A DNA stretch of 40,089 bases from Haloferax sp. Q22 (GCF_001482285.1 NZ_LOEP01000036.1:1-40089); one strand, 5' to 3'. Shown: positions 16,907 through 25,522, counted from the first letter of the stretch. The notes: generated by a model not told the origin, from the sequence alone. Made by a program: numbers and translations.

Positions 16907-17077
16907 ATGGCAACGGTGGTGGTGGTGGTGTGCCCGCACTGTGGACAGCAAGTGGAATCGAGATACGAGGGCGACGCCGACTTCGACGGTGTCAGACAGC
17001 GATTAAAAAGCGAGTATCGCGTCGCGCGGCAGACCTGTCCGGTCTGTTCGAACCCGTACGACCTCCGTCGGGCCTAA
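16907..17077 (+). CDS. Small CPxCG-related zinc-finger protein
   Basis: The protein has 56 residues: MATVVVVV, then CPHCG, a helix-forming middle (FDGVRQRLKSEYRVARQ) and CPVCS near the end, together a four-Cys zinc ribbon. Haloarchaea encode many such CPxCG-type microproteins; several are known to affect growth or biofilm formation, but I cannot match this one to a studied member. The Val run is encoded by a near-perfect GTG repeat around 16913-16931, a possible slippage site. The start is set by the ATATAT box 28 bases upstream. It converges on the ppc gene, with 66 bases between stops. Confidence 0.78.
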   Translation: MATVVVVVCPHCGQQVESRYEGDADFDGVRQRLKSEYRVARQTCPVCSNPYDLRRA

Positions 17078-17143
17078 TCGGTCCCGGCGGCGCGGCGACG
17101 GAATCCTCGGCGGGTGGCCGAGGTCGTCGGCGTCGTGTTCGCG

Positions 17144-19837
17144 TTATCCCGTGTTCTTCATCCCGGCGGCGATGCCTTTGACGGTGAGCCGCAGGGTCTG
17201 TTCTTCCTCGTCGGTCCGGTGGGTCTGCGACAGCAGGTGCGTCTGCAGTAGGTTCAGCGGGTCGACGTAGGGGTTGCGGCGGCGGAGGCTCTCTTCGAGC
17301 CACTCGCGCTTCAGGAGACTGCTGCGCTCGCTGATGTCGAGCATGAGGTCCGCGGCGTCCTCGTACTCCTCGGTGAGGCGGGTGAAGAACTCCTCGCGGA
17401 GTTCCTCGTCGGCGAGGTTCGCGTACTCCGTGGCGATTTCGAGGTCGGTGCGCGCCAGCGCCATCGCGGCGTTGTCGAACGTGCTGCGGAAGAACGCCCA
17501 CTCGTCGTACATCTCGCGGAGGTCGTCCATGTCGCCGCCGTCTTCGAGGAAGGCGTTGACGCCGGCGGCCAGCGAGTACCAACCGGGGAGGATACACCGC
17601 GACTGGGTCCACGAGAACACCCACGGGATGGCGCGGAGGTCCTCGACGCTGCGCTCGTCGGACCGGGACGCCGGGCGGGAGCCGAGGTTGAGTTCCTCGA
17701 TGACGGTGATGGGCGTCGCCTGCTCGAAGTAGGAGACGAAGCCGTCCGATTCGAGGAGGTCACGGTACTCCTCGCGCGCGGCGGCCGCCATGGTGTCCAT
17801 GGCGTCGACCCAGCGGTCAGGCACCTCCTCTACGGGCGTCCGAATCGCCTGCAGGCGGGCGCGAATCTGGGCGTTGAGCATCTGTTCGAGGTTCCGCTCG
17901 GCGATGCGCGGGTTGGCGTACTTCTCGGCGATGGCCTCGCCCTGCTCGGTGAACTTAATCTGCCCCGTGACGGTCTCGTTCGGGAGCGCGAGCATGGCCT
18001 CGTTCATCGGGCCGCCGCCGCGGGAGATAGAGCCGCCGCGGCCGTGGAACAGCCGCATCGTCACGTCGAAGTCGTCGCAGATGTCGGCGAGGCGGCGCTG
18101 GTTCTTGTAGAGGTCCCAGTTGGCCGCGAGGAAGCCGTTTTCCTTGTTCGAGTCGGAGTAGCCCAGCATAATCTCCTGGACGTCGTTCCGGGCGGCGAGC
18201 GCCGTCCCGTAGGCCTCGTTCTCGAACAGCGTGCCCATGATGCGGCGCGCGCCGTTGAGCGCCGACTCGGTCTCGAGGAGCGGGACCACGTCGATGCCGC
18301 AGTGGTCGGGCAGGGAGACGACGCCCGCCTGGTCGGCGAGGAACAGCACTTCGAGCACGTGCGAGGGCTCCTCGGTCATCGAGATGCAGTAGGTGTCGAT
18401 AGCGCCGACGCCGTACTCGCGCTGCCACTCGCCGAGCTTGCGGAAGCGGCGGAGGACGCGTTCGGCCGTCTCCGACACGTCGCCGGGGTCTTCGAGGTCG
18501 ACGACGGGTTCTTCCTGCAGAATCGCGTCCGTGAGGAGTTCGACGCGCTCCTCCTCCGAGCTACCGTAGTAGTCGAGACCCTCGTGGGCGAGCGCCTCGT
18601 GGACGGCCTCGGTGTGGTTCTCCTGGTGGTCGCGGAGGTCGAGGCTGGCGAGGGTGAAGCCGAATGTGTCGACCTGCCGCATCAGGGGCTCGACGTACAC
18701 GTCGGCGACCTGCGCCGCGCCGGTCCGCCGGAGGCTGGTGTCGATGACTTCGAGGTCGGCCAGTAGCTCGCTCTCGTCCGCGTAGCCGTTCGGACGTACG
18801 TCCTCGACGCGGCGGAGTCGCTCGCGCATCAGCTTGAGCTTCTGGCGGTACGGCTCGTTGGGGTAGCGCTCGTCGGCCTCGTCGGCGACGACGGGGAGCA
18901 GTTCGCGGTCTGCCTTCAGCGAGCGTTCGAGCTCGTGACCGGGGTCGATTCGTGTCGCGTCCTGACTCAGCACACCGGAGAGACGCTTGAGCGAGTCGCT
19001 GTACTTCTCGAGGGCGACGCTGCGCTGGCGTTCGAGCGTGTCTTCAGTCACCTCGGGCGTGACGAACGGGTTGCCGTCGCGGTCGGAGCCGGCCCACGAG
19101 CGGAACTCGAACAGCTTCGGCACGTCGAGGCCGGGGTACTCGGCGCGGAGCTCCTCTTCGAGTTCCTCGTACACCTCGCCGACCACGTCGAACAGGGTGT
19201 TTTCGAGGTACCACTGGACGTTGCGGGCCTCGTCGGTCGGCTCCGGGCGGCGGTCGCGGACCTGCGAGGTCTGCCAGAGGCTCGTCACCTCGGCGACGAC
19301 GTGCCGCCACTCCTGGTCGTGTTCGAGGTCGGTGAGGCGGCGCTCGTCGAGCGTCTCCAGTCGGTTGGCGATGGAGCGAAGCTTCGATTTCACCGTCTTG
19401 CGACGGGCCTCGGTCGGGTGCGCCGTGAACGTCGGCTCGATGAGCACGTCTTCGAGGACTCGTCCCAGAAGCTCCTCGTCGACCTCCTCGTCGTCCAGCG
19501 CGTCGAGCGTGTCGAGGATACCGTCTTCGAGCGTCCCCTCTTGGGACGCCTCGCGGATGACGCGAACGCGCTCGCGCTCCTCGGCGAGGTTGATGAGTTC
19601 GAAGTAGGTCGTGAACGCGCGGGCGACGACGCTCTCGCGTTCCGGTTCGAGCTCTCCGACCACGTCGTAGAGCCGCTCGCGCGACCCGGATTCGCCCTTC
19701 CGGTAGGCGATGGCCGCCTGCCGAAGCTCTTCGACCGTCTCGAACGACGCCGTCGACGTCTGCGCCTCGAGCACGTCCCCGAGCAACGCCCCAAGCTCGC
19801 GAACATCTTGTCGCACGTCTCTGGTGTGCAATCGCAT
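17144..19837 (-). CDS. ppc: Phosphoenolpyruvate carboxylase
   Basis: The 897-residue protein is a full-length bacterial-type PEPC. It has the catalytic His H140 in FTAHPTEARRK, SWAGSDRDGNPFVT, the active-site block MLGYSDSNKENGFL, the Gly/Arg loop FHGRGGSISRGGGPM, and the C-terminal GIAAGMKNTG, whose last residues reach the active site. It adds bicarbonate to PEP to give oxaloacetate, refilling the TCA cycle. ATG 19837 is preferred to ATG 19861 because a TTTTAGAA box (19861-19868) lies 28 bases upstream and covers the other ATG. An inverted repeat sits exactly between box and start (see separate entry), suggesting repression. It is divergent from the Rieske gene. Confidence 0.96.
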   Translation of the reverse strand: MRLHTRDVRQDVRELGALLGDVLEAQTSTASFETVEELRQAAIAYRKGESGSRERLYDVVGELEPERESVVARAFTTYFELINLAEERERVRVIREASQEGTLEDGILDTLDALDDEEVDEELLGRVLEDVLIEPTFTAHPTEARRKTVKSKLRSIANRLETLDERRLTDLEHDQEWRHVVAEVTSLWQTSQVRDRRPEPTDEARNVQWYLENTLFDVVGEVYEELEEELRAEYPGLDVPKLFEFRSWAGSDRDGNPFVTPEVTEDTLERQRSVALEKYSDSLKRLSGVLSQDATRIDPGHELERSLKADRELLPVVADEADERYPNEPYRQKLKLMRERLRRVEDVRPNGYADESELLADLEVIDTSLRRTGAAQVADVYVEPLMRQVDTFGFTLASLDLRDHQENHTEAVHEALAHEGLDYYGSSEEERVELLTDAILQEEPVVDLEDPGDVSETAERVLRRFRKLGEWQREYGVGAIDTYCISMTEEPSHVLEVLFLADQAGVVSLPDHCGIDVVPLLETESALNGARRIMGTLFENEAYGTALAARNDVQEIMLGYSDSNKENGFLAANWDLYKNQRRLADICDDFDVTMRLFHGRGGSISRGGGPMNEAMLALPNETVTGQIKFTEQGEAIAEKYANPRIAERNLEQMLNAQIRARLQAIRTPVEEVPDRWVDAMDTMAAAAREEYRDLLESDGFVSYFEQATPITVIEELNLGSRPASRSDERSVEDLRAIPWVFSWTQSRCILPGWYSLAAGVNAFLEDGGDMDDLREMYDEWAFFRSTFDNAAMALARTDLEIATEYANLADEELREEFFTRLTEEYEDAADLMLDISERSSLLKREWLEESLRRRNPYVDPLNLLQTHLLSQTHRTDEEEQTLRLTVKGIAAGMKNTG

Positions 19838-19839
19838 CC

Positions 19840-19855
19840 TACTCGAATACGAGTA
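19840..19855 (-). promoter_or_regulatory. Candidate operator in the ppc promoter
   Basis: TACTCG-AATA-CGAGTA is a perfect 6-base inverted repeat. It lies between the TATA-like TTTTAGAA (19861-19868) and the ppc ATG (19837), over the expected transcription start. A repressor dimer bound here would block initiation. Confidence 0.5.
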
Positions 19856-20033
19856 CCGCATTCTAAAAGGCCACGAGTAACGCCGAAAATTTGCCCGGAA
19901 GTCGGTTCTAAACGAACGTTGCGAACGTTTTCGTCCAGTTTTCGACGACCGACGAATTCCGCGCGTTCGGACGGTCGGACCCCTTCGCTGGCGGCCGTTT
20001 CGTGGGGCGTACTACCACGGTGGATTCGTCACG

Positions 20034-20038
20034 CTTTT
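20034..20038 (+). promoter_or_regulatory. TATA-like box of the Rieske gene
   Basis: TTTTA at 20034-20038 is centred 27 bases before ATG 20063. This rules out the long upstream reading from 18935, which runs antisense through ppc. Confidence 0.5.
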
Positions 20039-20062
20039 ACTGGCCGCCTCGAAGGTGGGAGT

Positions 20063-20908
20063 ATGAGCGATAGCGACAAGTACCCCGCCGATTCGGGTCG
20101 CCGTCGGTTCGTCAAGGGCGTCGTCGGGGGAGCGGCGCTCGCGGGCGTGGGAACGACAGGCGCGGCCGCCATCAACACCGCAACGTCATCCACCGGTACC
20201 GGTGGGGGGCCGACGCAGGCGTACGCCATCGAGAACACCGGCGGTCCCGCACCGCGCGGCATGCCACAGATCCCGATCGAGATCGACGACGAGGGCTACA
20301 TCCGCGGCGTCTGGCCGGAGGTTCAGACTGTCACGCAGAACGGTGTGGAAGTCGACCTCGCCCTCACCGAGGACTACAAAGGGACGGGCGTCACCTACTC
20401 GCAGGACTGGTTCCAGTACTGCGGCGTGCAGACCTACGAGGGCCTGAACCCGACCTACGAGTCTGACAACTACTTCCGCTCCGACAGCGGCGGATACGAC
20501 TGGCAGTCCGAGACGTACAGTTCCGGCGACCGCCTGAACGTCAACGACTTCGACGAGTACGAGACGTGGGGCAACGGCATCGGACGGGCCGGCATCGGGA
20601 TGCCCGCGACGGGCACCTGGCGCTCCGAGGGCGCCGAGAACACGATGCCGATTCAGGTGCTCCGCTCGACGCGCATCGAGGAGGCCGCACAGGACAACGA
20701 GTGGCTCGCCGCCTCGACGGACCAGGGAGTCATCGCGTGGCTCAACAAGTGTACCCACTTCTGCTGTGTCCCCGGCTACAAGCAGGCGGCCAGCTCCGCC
20801 ACGTTCGGCGGCGAAAACGGTGTCTACTGCCAGTGCCACCAGTCCATCTACGACCCCTTCTCCATCGTCCAGACGCTGTTTACGGCGCTGCCGCGCCCGC
20901 GCGAGTAA
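20063..20908 (+). CDS. Rieske [2Fe-2S] protein, Tat-exported, without a cytochrome b partner
   Basis: The 281-residue protein has a Tat signal (GRRRFVKGVVGGAALAGVG), a halophile-specific middle of about 170 residues, and a C-terminal Rieske fold. The cluster ligands are C230 and H232 (CTHFCC) and C258 and H259 (CQCHQS), with C235 and C256 as the expected disulfide. The overall plan, including MPQIPIEIDDEGYI and TGTWRS, matches haloarchaeal menaquinol-cytochrome c reductase Rieske subunits. No cytochrome b or halocyanin gene flanks it, so it is either a paralogue with its own partner or a subunit made apart from its complex. Its neighbours are ppc (divergent) and samp1 (convergent). Confidence 0.92.
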   Translation: MSDSDKYPADSGRRRFVKGVVGGAALAGVGTTGAAAINTATSSTGTGGGPTQAYAIENTGGPAPRGMPQIPIEIDDEGYIRGVWPEVQTVTQNGVEVDLALTEDYKGTGVTYSQDWFQYCGVQTYEGLNPTYESDNYFRSDSGGYDWQSETYSSGDRLNVNDFDEYETWGNGIGRAGIGMPATGTWRSEGAENTMPIQVLRSTRIEEAAQDNEWLAASTDQGVIAWLNKCTHFCCVPGYKQAASSATFGGENGVYCQCHQSIYDPFSIVQTLFTALPRPRE

Positions 20909-20960
20909 CGACCCTCGAAGCCGCCCTCCCGTTTCGAGTCCGACCGCGACGTGTTCCCGC

Positions 20961-20976
20961 CGTTTTCTCTTTTCCG
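20961..20976 (+). terminator. T-rich terminator after the Rieske gene
   Basis: A pyrimidine stretch CGTTTTCTCTTTTCC begins about 53 bases after the stop codon. T-rich tracts without a hairpin are a usual archaeal termination signal; support is by composition only. The remaining gap to 21156 shows nothing else. Confidence 0.4.
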
Positions 20977-21156
20977 ACCCCCGAACGGCCCGTTTCCGCT
21001 CCGACGAGTCGTTCGGTTCGAGCCCGTGGTCTCGTCCCCGTCTTCAGCACCATCTCCGTCTCCCGCCCCCGAGTGCCGACGGACCCGTCGCTCGCGGGAT
21101 GGACGTCGAATCCGAGAATCGGTACTGTCGCGCCAGCGCTCTGACGCTCCGAGGCG

Positions 21157-21420
21157 TTAGCCGCCGCTGACCGGCGGGAAGAGCGCGAGTTCGTCGCCGG
21201 CGGCGGCTTCCTCGCCGAGCGCGGCGGCTTCACCGTTTCGCAGGACGTTGATGTGATCGTACAGTTCGCCGTCGTCGCCGAACACCCGCGATTCGAGCGC
21301 CGGGTGCGCCCCGACGAGGGCGTCGAGCGCGTCGCCGACGGTGGCGTCGCCGTCGACGTCGACCCGAACGGTCCGCGCGCCGGTGACTTCCGCGAGGTCG
21401 GCGAACAGTTTCCACTCCAT
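21157..21420 (-). CDS. samp1: Ubiquitin-like small archaeal modifier protein SAMP1 (MoaD-like)
   Basis: The 87-residue beta-grasp protein begins MEWKLFADLAEV and ends LALFPPVSGG, with the C-terminal diglycine needed for activation by the E1-like UbaA. It agrees nearly residue for residue with Haloferax volcanii SAMP1 as I remember it. SAMP1 is attached to target lysines and, like MoaD, also supplies sulfur for molybdopterin synthesis. The start at 21420 is fixed by that match; the nine extra codons to 21447 overlap the upstream gene and are unsupported. It follows the second TrkA-C-type gene by 23 bases, so it may be co-transcribed with it or have an internal promoter. Confidence 0.95.
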   Translation of the reverse strand: MEWKLFADLAEVTGARTVRVDVDGDATVGDALDALVGAHPALESRVFGDDGELYDHINVLRNGEAAALGEEAAAGDELALFPPVSGG

Positions 21421-21443
21421 ACACCCGTCTCGTCGCCCGGCGC

Positions 21444-22907
21444 TCATGAGGATTGCGCCCCGGACGACCGCGGCGCGTCGTCACCGGAGCCGCCGTTGTC
21501 GTCTCCGTCTCCGTCGCCTCCGCCGTCGGTTCGGCTCGTGTCGGTCGTCGCCCGGCGTTCGACCTTCCGGAGGACTTCCGGCCGGCCAACGACGTAGAGC
21601 GTGTCGCCGGCAACCAGTTCGCGTCCCCGGCCGGGAATCGCGTCCACCGGGCGGTTCGCCGACCTGATGGCGACGACGGTCGTGTCCACGTCCGAAACTG
21701 TCAGTCCGTCGAGGTCGGCACCCGGCGCGACGGTCGTGACCGCCATCGTCTCGTCGGCGTTCCGGAGGAGCGATGCGAACTCGCGGTCGACGTGGGGGTC
21801 TGCGGGGAGCGTCACGAGACGGTACTGCTCGCCGCTCGTCAGGCGGTCGGCGTCCTCCTCGTCGAGGGCGACGGTCGCCACGTCGTCTGCGACGCCGCGG
21901 AGTTCGCCGAAAGCGACGCGGGTCGGGGCGGCCGGGGCGGCCGGGGCGTCGGTGCCGCCGTCGGACAGCGACCCAGAACCGCCCGGAGGCGTCTCGGTCG
22001 TCGGTTCGGCGGACTCGGCCGGTTCAGTCGTGTCGGTCGCCCCCGCGACGGCGTCGCCCGACGGGTCGTTCTCGTCGTCCGCCGCCGGCTTCGGAACCGA
22101 CCAGACCTGTACGGGGTCGCCGGCGGCCGCGCCGGAGCCGGGGTCACCGCGAATCGCGACCGCGACGGTGCCGGGTGCGAGCGTCGGCCCGAGGCCGGCC
22201 GCGCGGCTACCGAGCGCGAGATACGACACCTCGGTCCCCGTGGGTTCGAACTCCACGTCGACGTGGCCGACGCCGTGGTCGTCCTTGATACGCGTCGCGA
22301 GTCGGTCGCGGAGTTCGGCCTCGCTGAGCCGCCGGGGGAACAACAGCGTCTTCCCGCTCAGTTGGGTCTTGACGCTCTCGCCGACCGGGTCGTACCCCTC
22401 GATGTCACCGATGTCCTCGGGGAGCGTCACCGACGTGACACGGCCGACGGTCCGAACGAGCCGACTCACGTCGGTGTCGAGTTCCTTCGCGCCCGCGACG
22501 GCGAACACGTCCGTCGCGAGTCGGTCGCCGGCGACGCGGCCGACCGGCGCGATGAGCGCCCCGCCGGCGAGCGACCCGATGTTGAAAAGCACGGTGTCCA
22601 GTTGGAACACCTCGGTCTCGCTGCCGGTGGTGAACGCGCCGAACAGGCCGATAGTGTTCAGGTAGAGCGCGACGACCGCGCCGCCGAACAGCACCGCCAG
22701 CGCCCGCGGGATTATCTCGCGGGTGTACCAGCGGTAGAGTAGCGAGGCGATCGCCGAGACGATGAACGCGCCGACGACGAGGCCGATGAGCCGGAGGACC
22801 TGCGGGACGAGCGCGTCGTCCGCGGCCGGAATCGACACCTGCCCGGCAGTCGCCGACTGCCCGACTGCCGCGAACAGGTCGGCGACGGGGGCGAGCAATG
22901 CCGACAT
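21444..22907 (-). CDS. Membrane protein with TrkA-C (RCK-C) domains, second of a tandem pair
   Basis: The 487-residue protein has about three N-terminal membrane helices (residues 35-130). A cytoplasmic region with DIGDIEGYDPV follows and leads into RCK-C-like sheets. After a long Pro/Glu/Ser/Thr-rich linker comes a C-terminal TrkA-C domain (LDGLTVSDVDTTVVAIRS, GDTLYVVG). The tail is Gly/Asp/Ser-rich. TrkA-C domains bind small ligands and gate K+ transporters or channels. The ATG overlaps the upstream stop as TGATG (22905-22909), so translation is coupled. It shares order and motifs with its upstream neighbour, so the pair is an old duplication. No pore signature is visible; it may regulate a channel. 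Confidence 0.8.
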   Translation of the reverse strand: MSALLAPVADLFAAVGQSATAGQVSIPAADDALVPQVLRLIGLVVGAFIVSAIASLLYRWYTREIIPRALAVLFGGAVVALYLNTIGLFGAFTTGSETEVFQLDTVLFNIGSLAGGALIAPVGRVAGDRLATDVFAVAGAKELDTDVSRLVRTVGRVTSVTLPEDIGDIEGYDPVGESVKTQLSGKTLLFPRRLSEAELRDRLATRIKDDHGVGHVDVEFEPTGTEVSYLALGSRAAGLGPTLAPGTVAVAIRGDPGSGAAAGDPVQVWSVPKPAADDENDPSGDAVAGATDTTEPAESAEPTTETPPGGSGSLSDGGTDAPAAPAAPTRVAFGELRGVADDVATVALDEEDADRLTSGEQYRLVTLPADPHVDREFASLLRNADETMAVTTVAPGADLDGLTVSDVDTTVVAIRSANRPVDAIPGRGRELVAGDTLYVVGRPEVLRKVERRATTDTSRTDGGGDGDGDDNGGSGDDAPRSSGAQSS

Positions 22908-24124
22908 CACGCGACCGCCCCCTCGAAGGCAGTTAGGTCGCTTCTCGACCCGACCGCGTAGAGCGTATCGCCCGCGGAAACCGCTTGGTCACCCCGCGGC
23001 GCAATCGTCCAATCCCCGCCGTGGCGGACCGCGAGGACCGCGACGCCGTAGGTGTCCCGGACGCCGGCGTCTCTGAGCGTCACGCCGTCGAGCGGTCCCT
23101 CTGCCCCGACCGAGAGCCGCGAGAACCGCTTGCCGGCGCGGCGAAGTAAGGAGACGAGTTCGAACTCCCGCCGGACGCCGCGGGAGGTGACGACGAAGCG
23201 CTCCACGTCGCTCCCGAGGAGCGATTCGACCTTGCCTCGGTCGACCGCGAGCGTAACGCGACCCTCGCCGCCGACGGCCGTCGGCGCGCGCGGCGCGGCC
23301 TTCGGCGCGTCCGCGTCGTCCTCGTCGCCCTCGGATTCGCCCGGGGACTCGACGACCGATTCGACGCCGGCGACGGTCGCCGGGACGGTTTCGGTGCCGC
23401 CGTCGGTGACGACGACCACCTCGTCGCCCTGCGCGAGCCCCGTCGGAACGAGCGCCGTCACCGACACCGCGCGCTTGCCCACGGGCAGACGCTTCGAGAG
23501 GCCGCCGACCGGGGCCGCCGCGGAGACGGTCGCGCGGGCTCGCTCGTCGATTCTGACCTCGACGGCTGCGAGGTCGAACTCGTTTTGGAGGCGGTCGGCA
23601 AACCGCGACTCGAGCTCCACGAGCGGGATGTCGGCGGGGAACGTCCACTCGCCGTTTCGGATACTGGTGCGGATGTCGAGCGGGACCGGCGGGTAGCCTT
23701 CGATGTCGCCGACCTCGCCGGTGACGGTGACGCTGACCTGTCCGCGGCCGCCGACGAGTTCGACCACGTCGGTCGAGAGCGTCCGCTCTGTGAGCTTTCG
23801 CAGCGACATCTTCCGCGGGATGTCGTTGGCGAAGGCATCACCGCGGTTGTGTGCGTACAGCGCCCCCATCAGGACGACCAACAGCGCGACGGTCAGCCTG
23901 ACCTGGTTGTCCGACTGCGTAATCGATGGGTCGGCAAGCGCCATGAGGCCGCCGCTCGCGCCCGCGATGGCGACGCTGAGAACGACGACGGCGAGGCCCG
24001 GAACGGTGACGCCGGTGACGTAGCGGAAGCCGAAACCGAGGAGCCACGCGACGGCGGCCGGCACGAGCCCCGTGAGTATGCCGAAGTACAGCCCGTAGAC
24101 GACTTCGACGGGGAGTGAAGCCAT
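22907..24124 (-). CDS. Membrane protein with TrkA-C (RCK-C) domains, first of a tandem pair
   Basis: The 405-residue protein has three N-terminal membrane helices (about residues 5-95). It then has VGDIEGYPPVPLDIRTSI and RCK-C-like strands, an acidic linker, and a C-terminal TrkA-C domain (LDGVTLRDAGVRDTYGVAVLAV, AGDTLYAVG). ATG 24124 is supported by a CTTTATT box about 26 bases upstream; the longer frame to 24391 is antisense to the channel gene. The gene is divergent from the TVGYG channel at 24225, with 100 bases between the starts. This fits a shared K+ homeostasis role, which is essential in a salt-in halophile. The role is inferred from domains and position. Confidence 0.8.
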   Translation of the reverse strand: MASLPVEVVYGLYFGILTGLVPAAVAWLLGFGFRYVTGVTVPGLAVVVLSVAIAGASGGLMALADPSITQSDNQVRLTVALLVVLMGALYAHNRGDAFANDIPRKMSLRKLTERTLSTDVVELVGGRGQVSVTVTGEVGDIEGYPPVPLDIRTSIRNGEWTFPADIPLVELESRFADRLQNEFDLAAVEVRIDERARATVSAAAPVGGLSKRLPVGKRAVSVTALVPTGLAQGDEVVVVTDGGTETVPATVAGVESVVESPGESEGDEDDADAPKAAPRAPTAVGGEGRVTLAVDRGKVESLLGSDVERFVVTSRGVRREFELVSLLRRAGKRFSRLSVGAEGPLDGVTLRDAGVRDTYGVAVLAVRHGGDWTIAPRGDQAVSAGDTLYAVGSRSDLTAFEGAVA

Positions 24125-24224
24125 GGACCGGTACACTCGCCGACGGAATAAAGACGTGACGACGCGCACGTGACGGACCGATACCCGACCGTTTTTGCCC
24201 TCGGGCGCCAGAACTGGGAGAGAC

Positions 24225-25490
24225 ATGGCTTCGGTACGCGAGTGGGTCGGTGCCCGCGCGACGATTGGGACGGTGTTCCTCGCCGCCGTCCTGTCGGTCG
24301 CCATCGGCATCCTCAACATCAGCTCCCCGGTCACCGGTGGCGTGTTGGCACCGTACATTCCGGAAGCGGTCCGCATCACCGCCGGCTTCACCGGGACGCT
24401 GACGGGCTTTTTGCTCCTCGCGAGCGTCTTCGGGCTCCGTCGACGCTACCGCGCCGCCTGGTACTCGACCGCGGTGTTGCTCCCGGTGACCGCCGCGCAG
24501 GGACTCATCCAGTCACCGGAACGGGCTGCACCCCTCGTCGGCCTCTCGCTTATCAGCCTCGCGCTCCTGCTTTTCAACCACAGGGCGTTCGACCGCGACC
24601 TCGACCTGACGGCGACGCAGCTGTCGGCGCTGCTCGCCATCGCGGGCGCACAGACCTACGCGACCGCCGGGGCGTGGGCGCTCAGAGAGCAGTTCAACGG
24701 CATCGACACGCTGTTCGACGCGTTCTACTACGGCGTCGTCACCGGCAGTACGGTCGGCTACGGCGACATCACGCCGCAGACCGCCATCGCAAAGCTGTTC
24801 GGCATCTCGGCGCTGTTGCTCACGGTGGCGACGTTCGCCGTGGCGCTCGGTGTCCTGCTCACGCCCGCAATCGAAGCGCGACTCACCAAAGCACTCGGAC
24901 GCATGACCGAATCACAACTCGACATCCTGGAGAACCACATCCTCGTCCTCGGTTACGGGGAGCTGACCGAACCGATTCTCGAAGAGCTCGGCGACCGCGC
25001 CCGCGTCGTCATCGTCACGCCCGACGAGGGCCGCGCCAAGCGCCTCACCGACCGCGGCTACGACGTGGTCACGGACGACCCGAGCGACGAGGAGGCGCTC
25101 CAACGGACCCGCGTTGACGCCGCCCGCTCGGTCGTCGTCGCCACCAACAACGACGCCGAAGACGCGCTGGCAATCCTCACGGCGCGACAGCTCAACCCCG
25201 ACGTGCACATCGTCGCGGCGGCGACTCAGCGGGAAAACGAGCGAAAGCTCCGACGCGCCGGGGCCAACACCGTCATCAGCCCGGCGGCGCTCGGCGGCCA
25301 CTTCCTCGCCGAGTCCGCCGTCGGCGGGAGCGGCCTCGAGACCATCGAAGAACGCCTGCTCGACGAGAAACCCGACGACCCGTCCGTGGACGGGACCGAC
25401 GAAACGAACGGAGCGGGCGAGACCGACGGGACCGACGAAACGAACGGAGCGGGCGAGACCGACGGGACCGACGAAACGAACCGCTCGTAA
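24225..25490 (+). CDS. Potassium channel with TrkA-N (RCK) domain
   Basis: The 421-residue protein has four N-terminal helices (residues about 15-130). A two-helix pore unit follows, with the selectivity filter T176-VGYGD-181, and then a cytoplasmic RCK domain opening with LGYGELTEPI (Rossmann G243-x-G245). RCK domains bind NAD(H) or Ca2+ and gate K+ flow. The C-terminal 35 residues are an acidic, low-complexity tail made of a repeated 12-residue unit (GTDETNGAGETD). ATG 24225 is about 31 bases after a TTTTT box (24192-24196). It is divergent from the TrkA-C pair. Confidence 0.9.
   Translation: MASVREWVGARATIGTVFLAAVLSVAIGILNISSPVTGGVLAPYIPEAVRITAGFTGTLTGFLLLASVFGLRRRYRAAWYSTAVLLPVTAAQGLIQSPERAAPLVGLSLISLALLLFNHRAFDRDLDLTATQLSALLAIAGAQTYATAGAWALREQFNGIDTLFDAFYYGVVTGSTVGYGDITPQTAIAKLFGISALLLTVATFAVALGVLLTPAIEARLTKALGRMTESQLDILENHILVLGYGELTEPILEELGDRARVVIVTPDEGRAKRLTDRGYDVVTDDPSDEEALQRTRVDAARSVVVATNNDAEDALAILTARQLNPDVHIVAAATQRENERKLRRAGANTVISPAALGGHFLAESAVGGSGLETIEERLLDEKPDDPSVDGTDETNGAGETDGTDETNGAGETDGTDETNRS
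25392..25482 (+). repeat. 36-base tandem repeat, about 2.5 copies, inside the channel gene
   Basis: Copies start at 25392, 25428 and 25464; the third is cut after about 19 bases. The first two look identical over the full 36 bases, so copy number probably changes readily. The unit is a multiple of three and encodes GTDETNGAGETD, keeping the reading frame. Confidence 0.9.
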
Positions 25491-25522
25491 ACACAACCGA
25501 CTCCGGCTCTACTGGTGGCCGC

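Noticed and set aside
18935..20062. Long N-terminal extension of the Rieske frame
   Set aside because: It is antisense to ppc and would bury the Tat signal; the TATA-like box at 20034-20038 sets the start at 20063.
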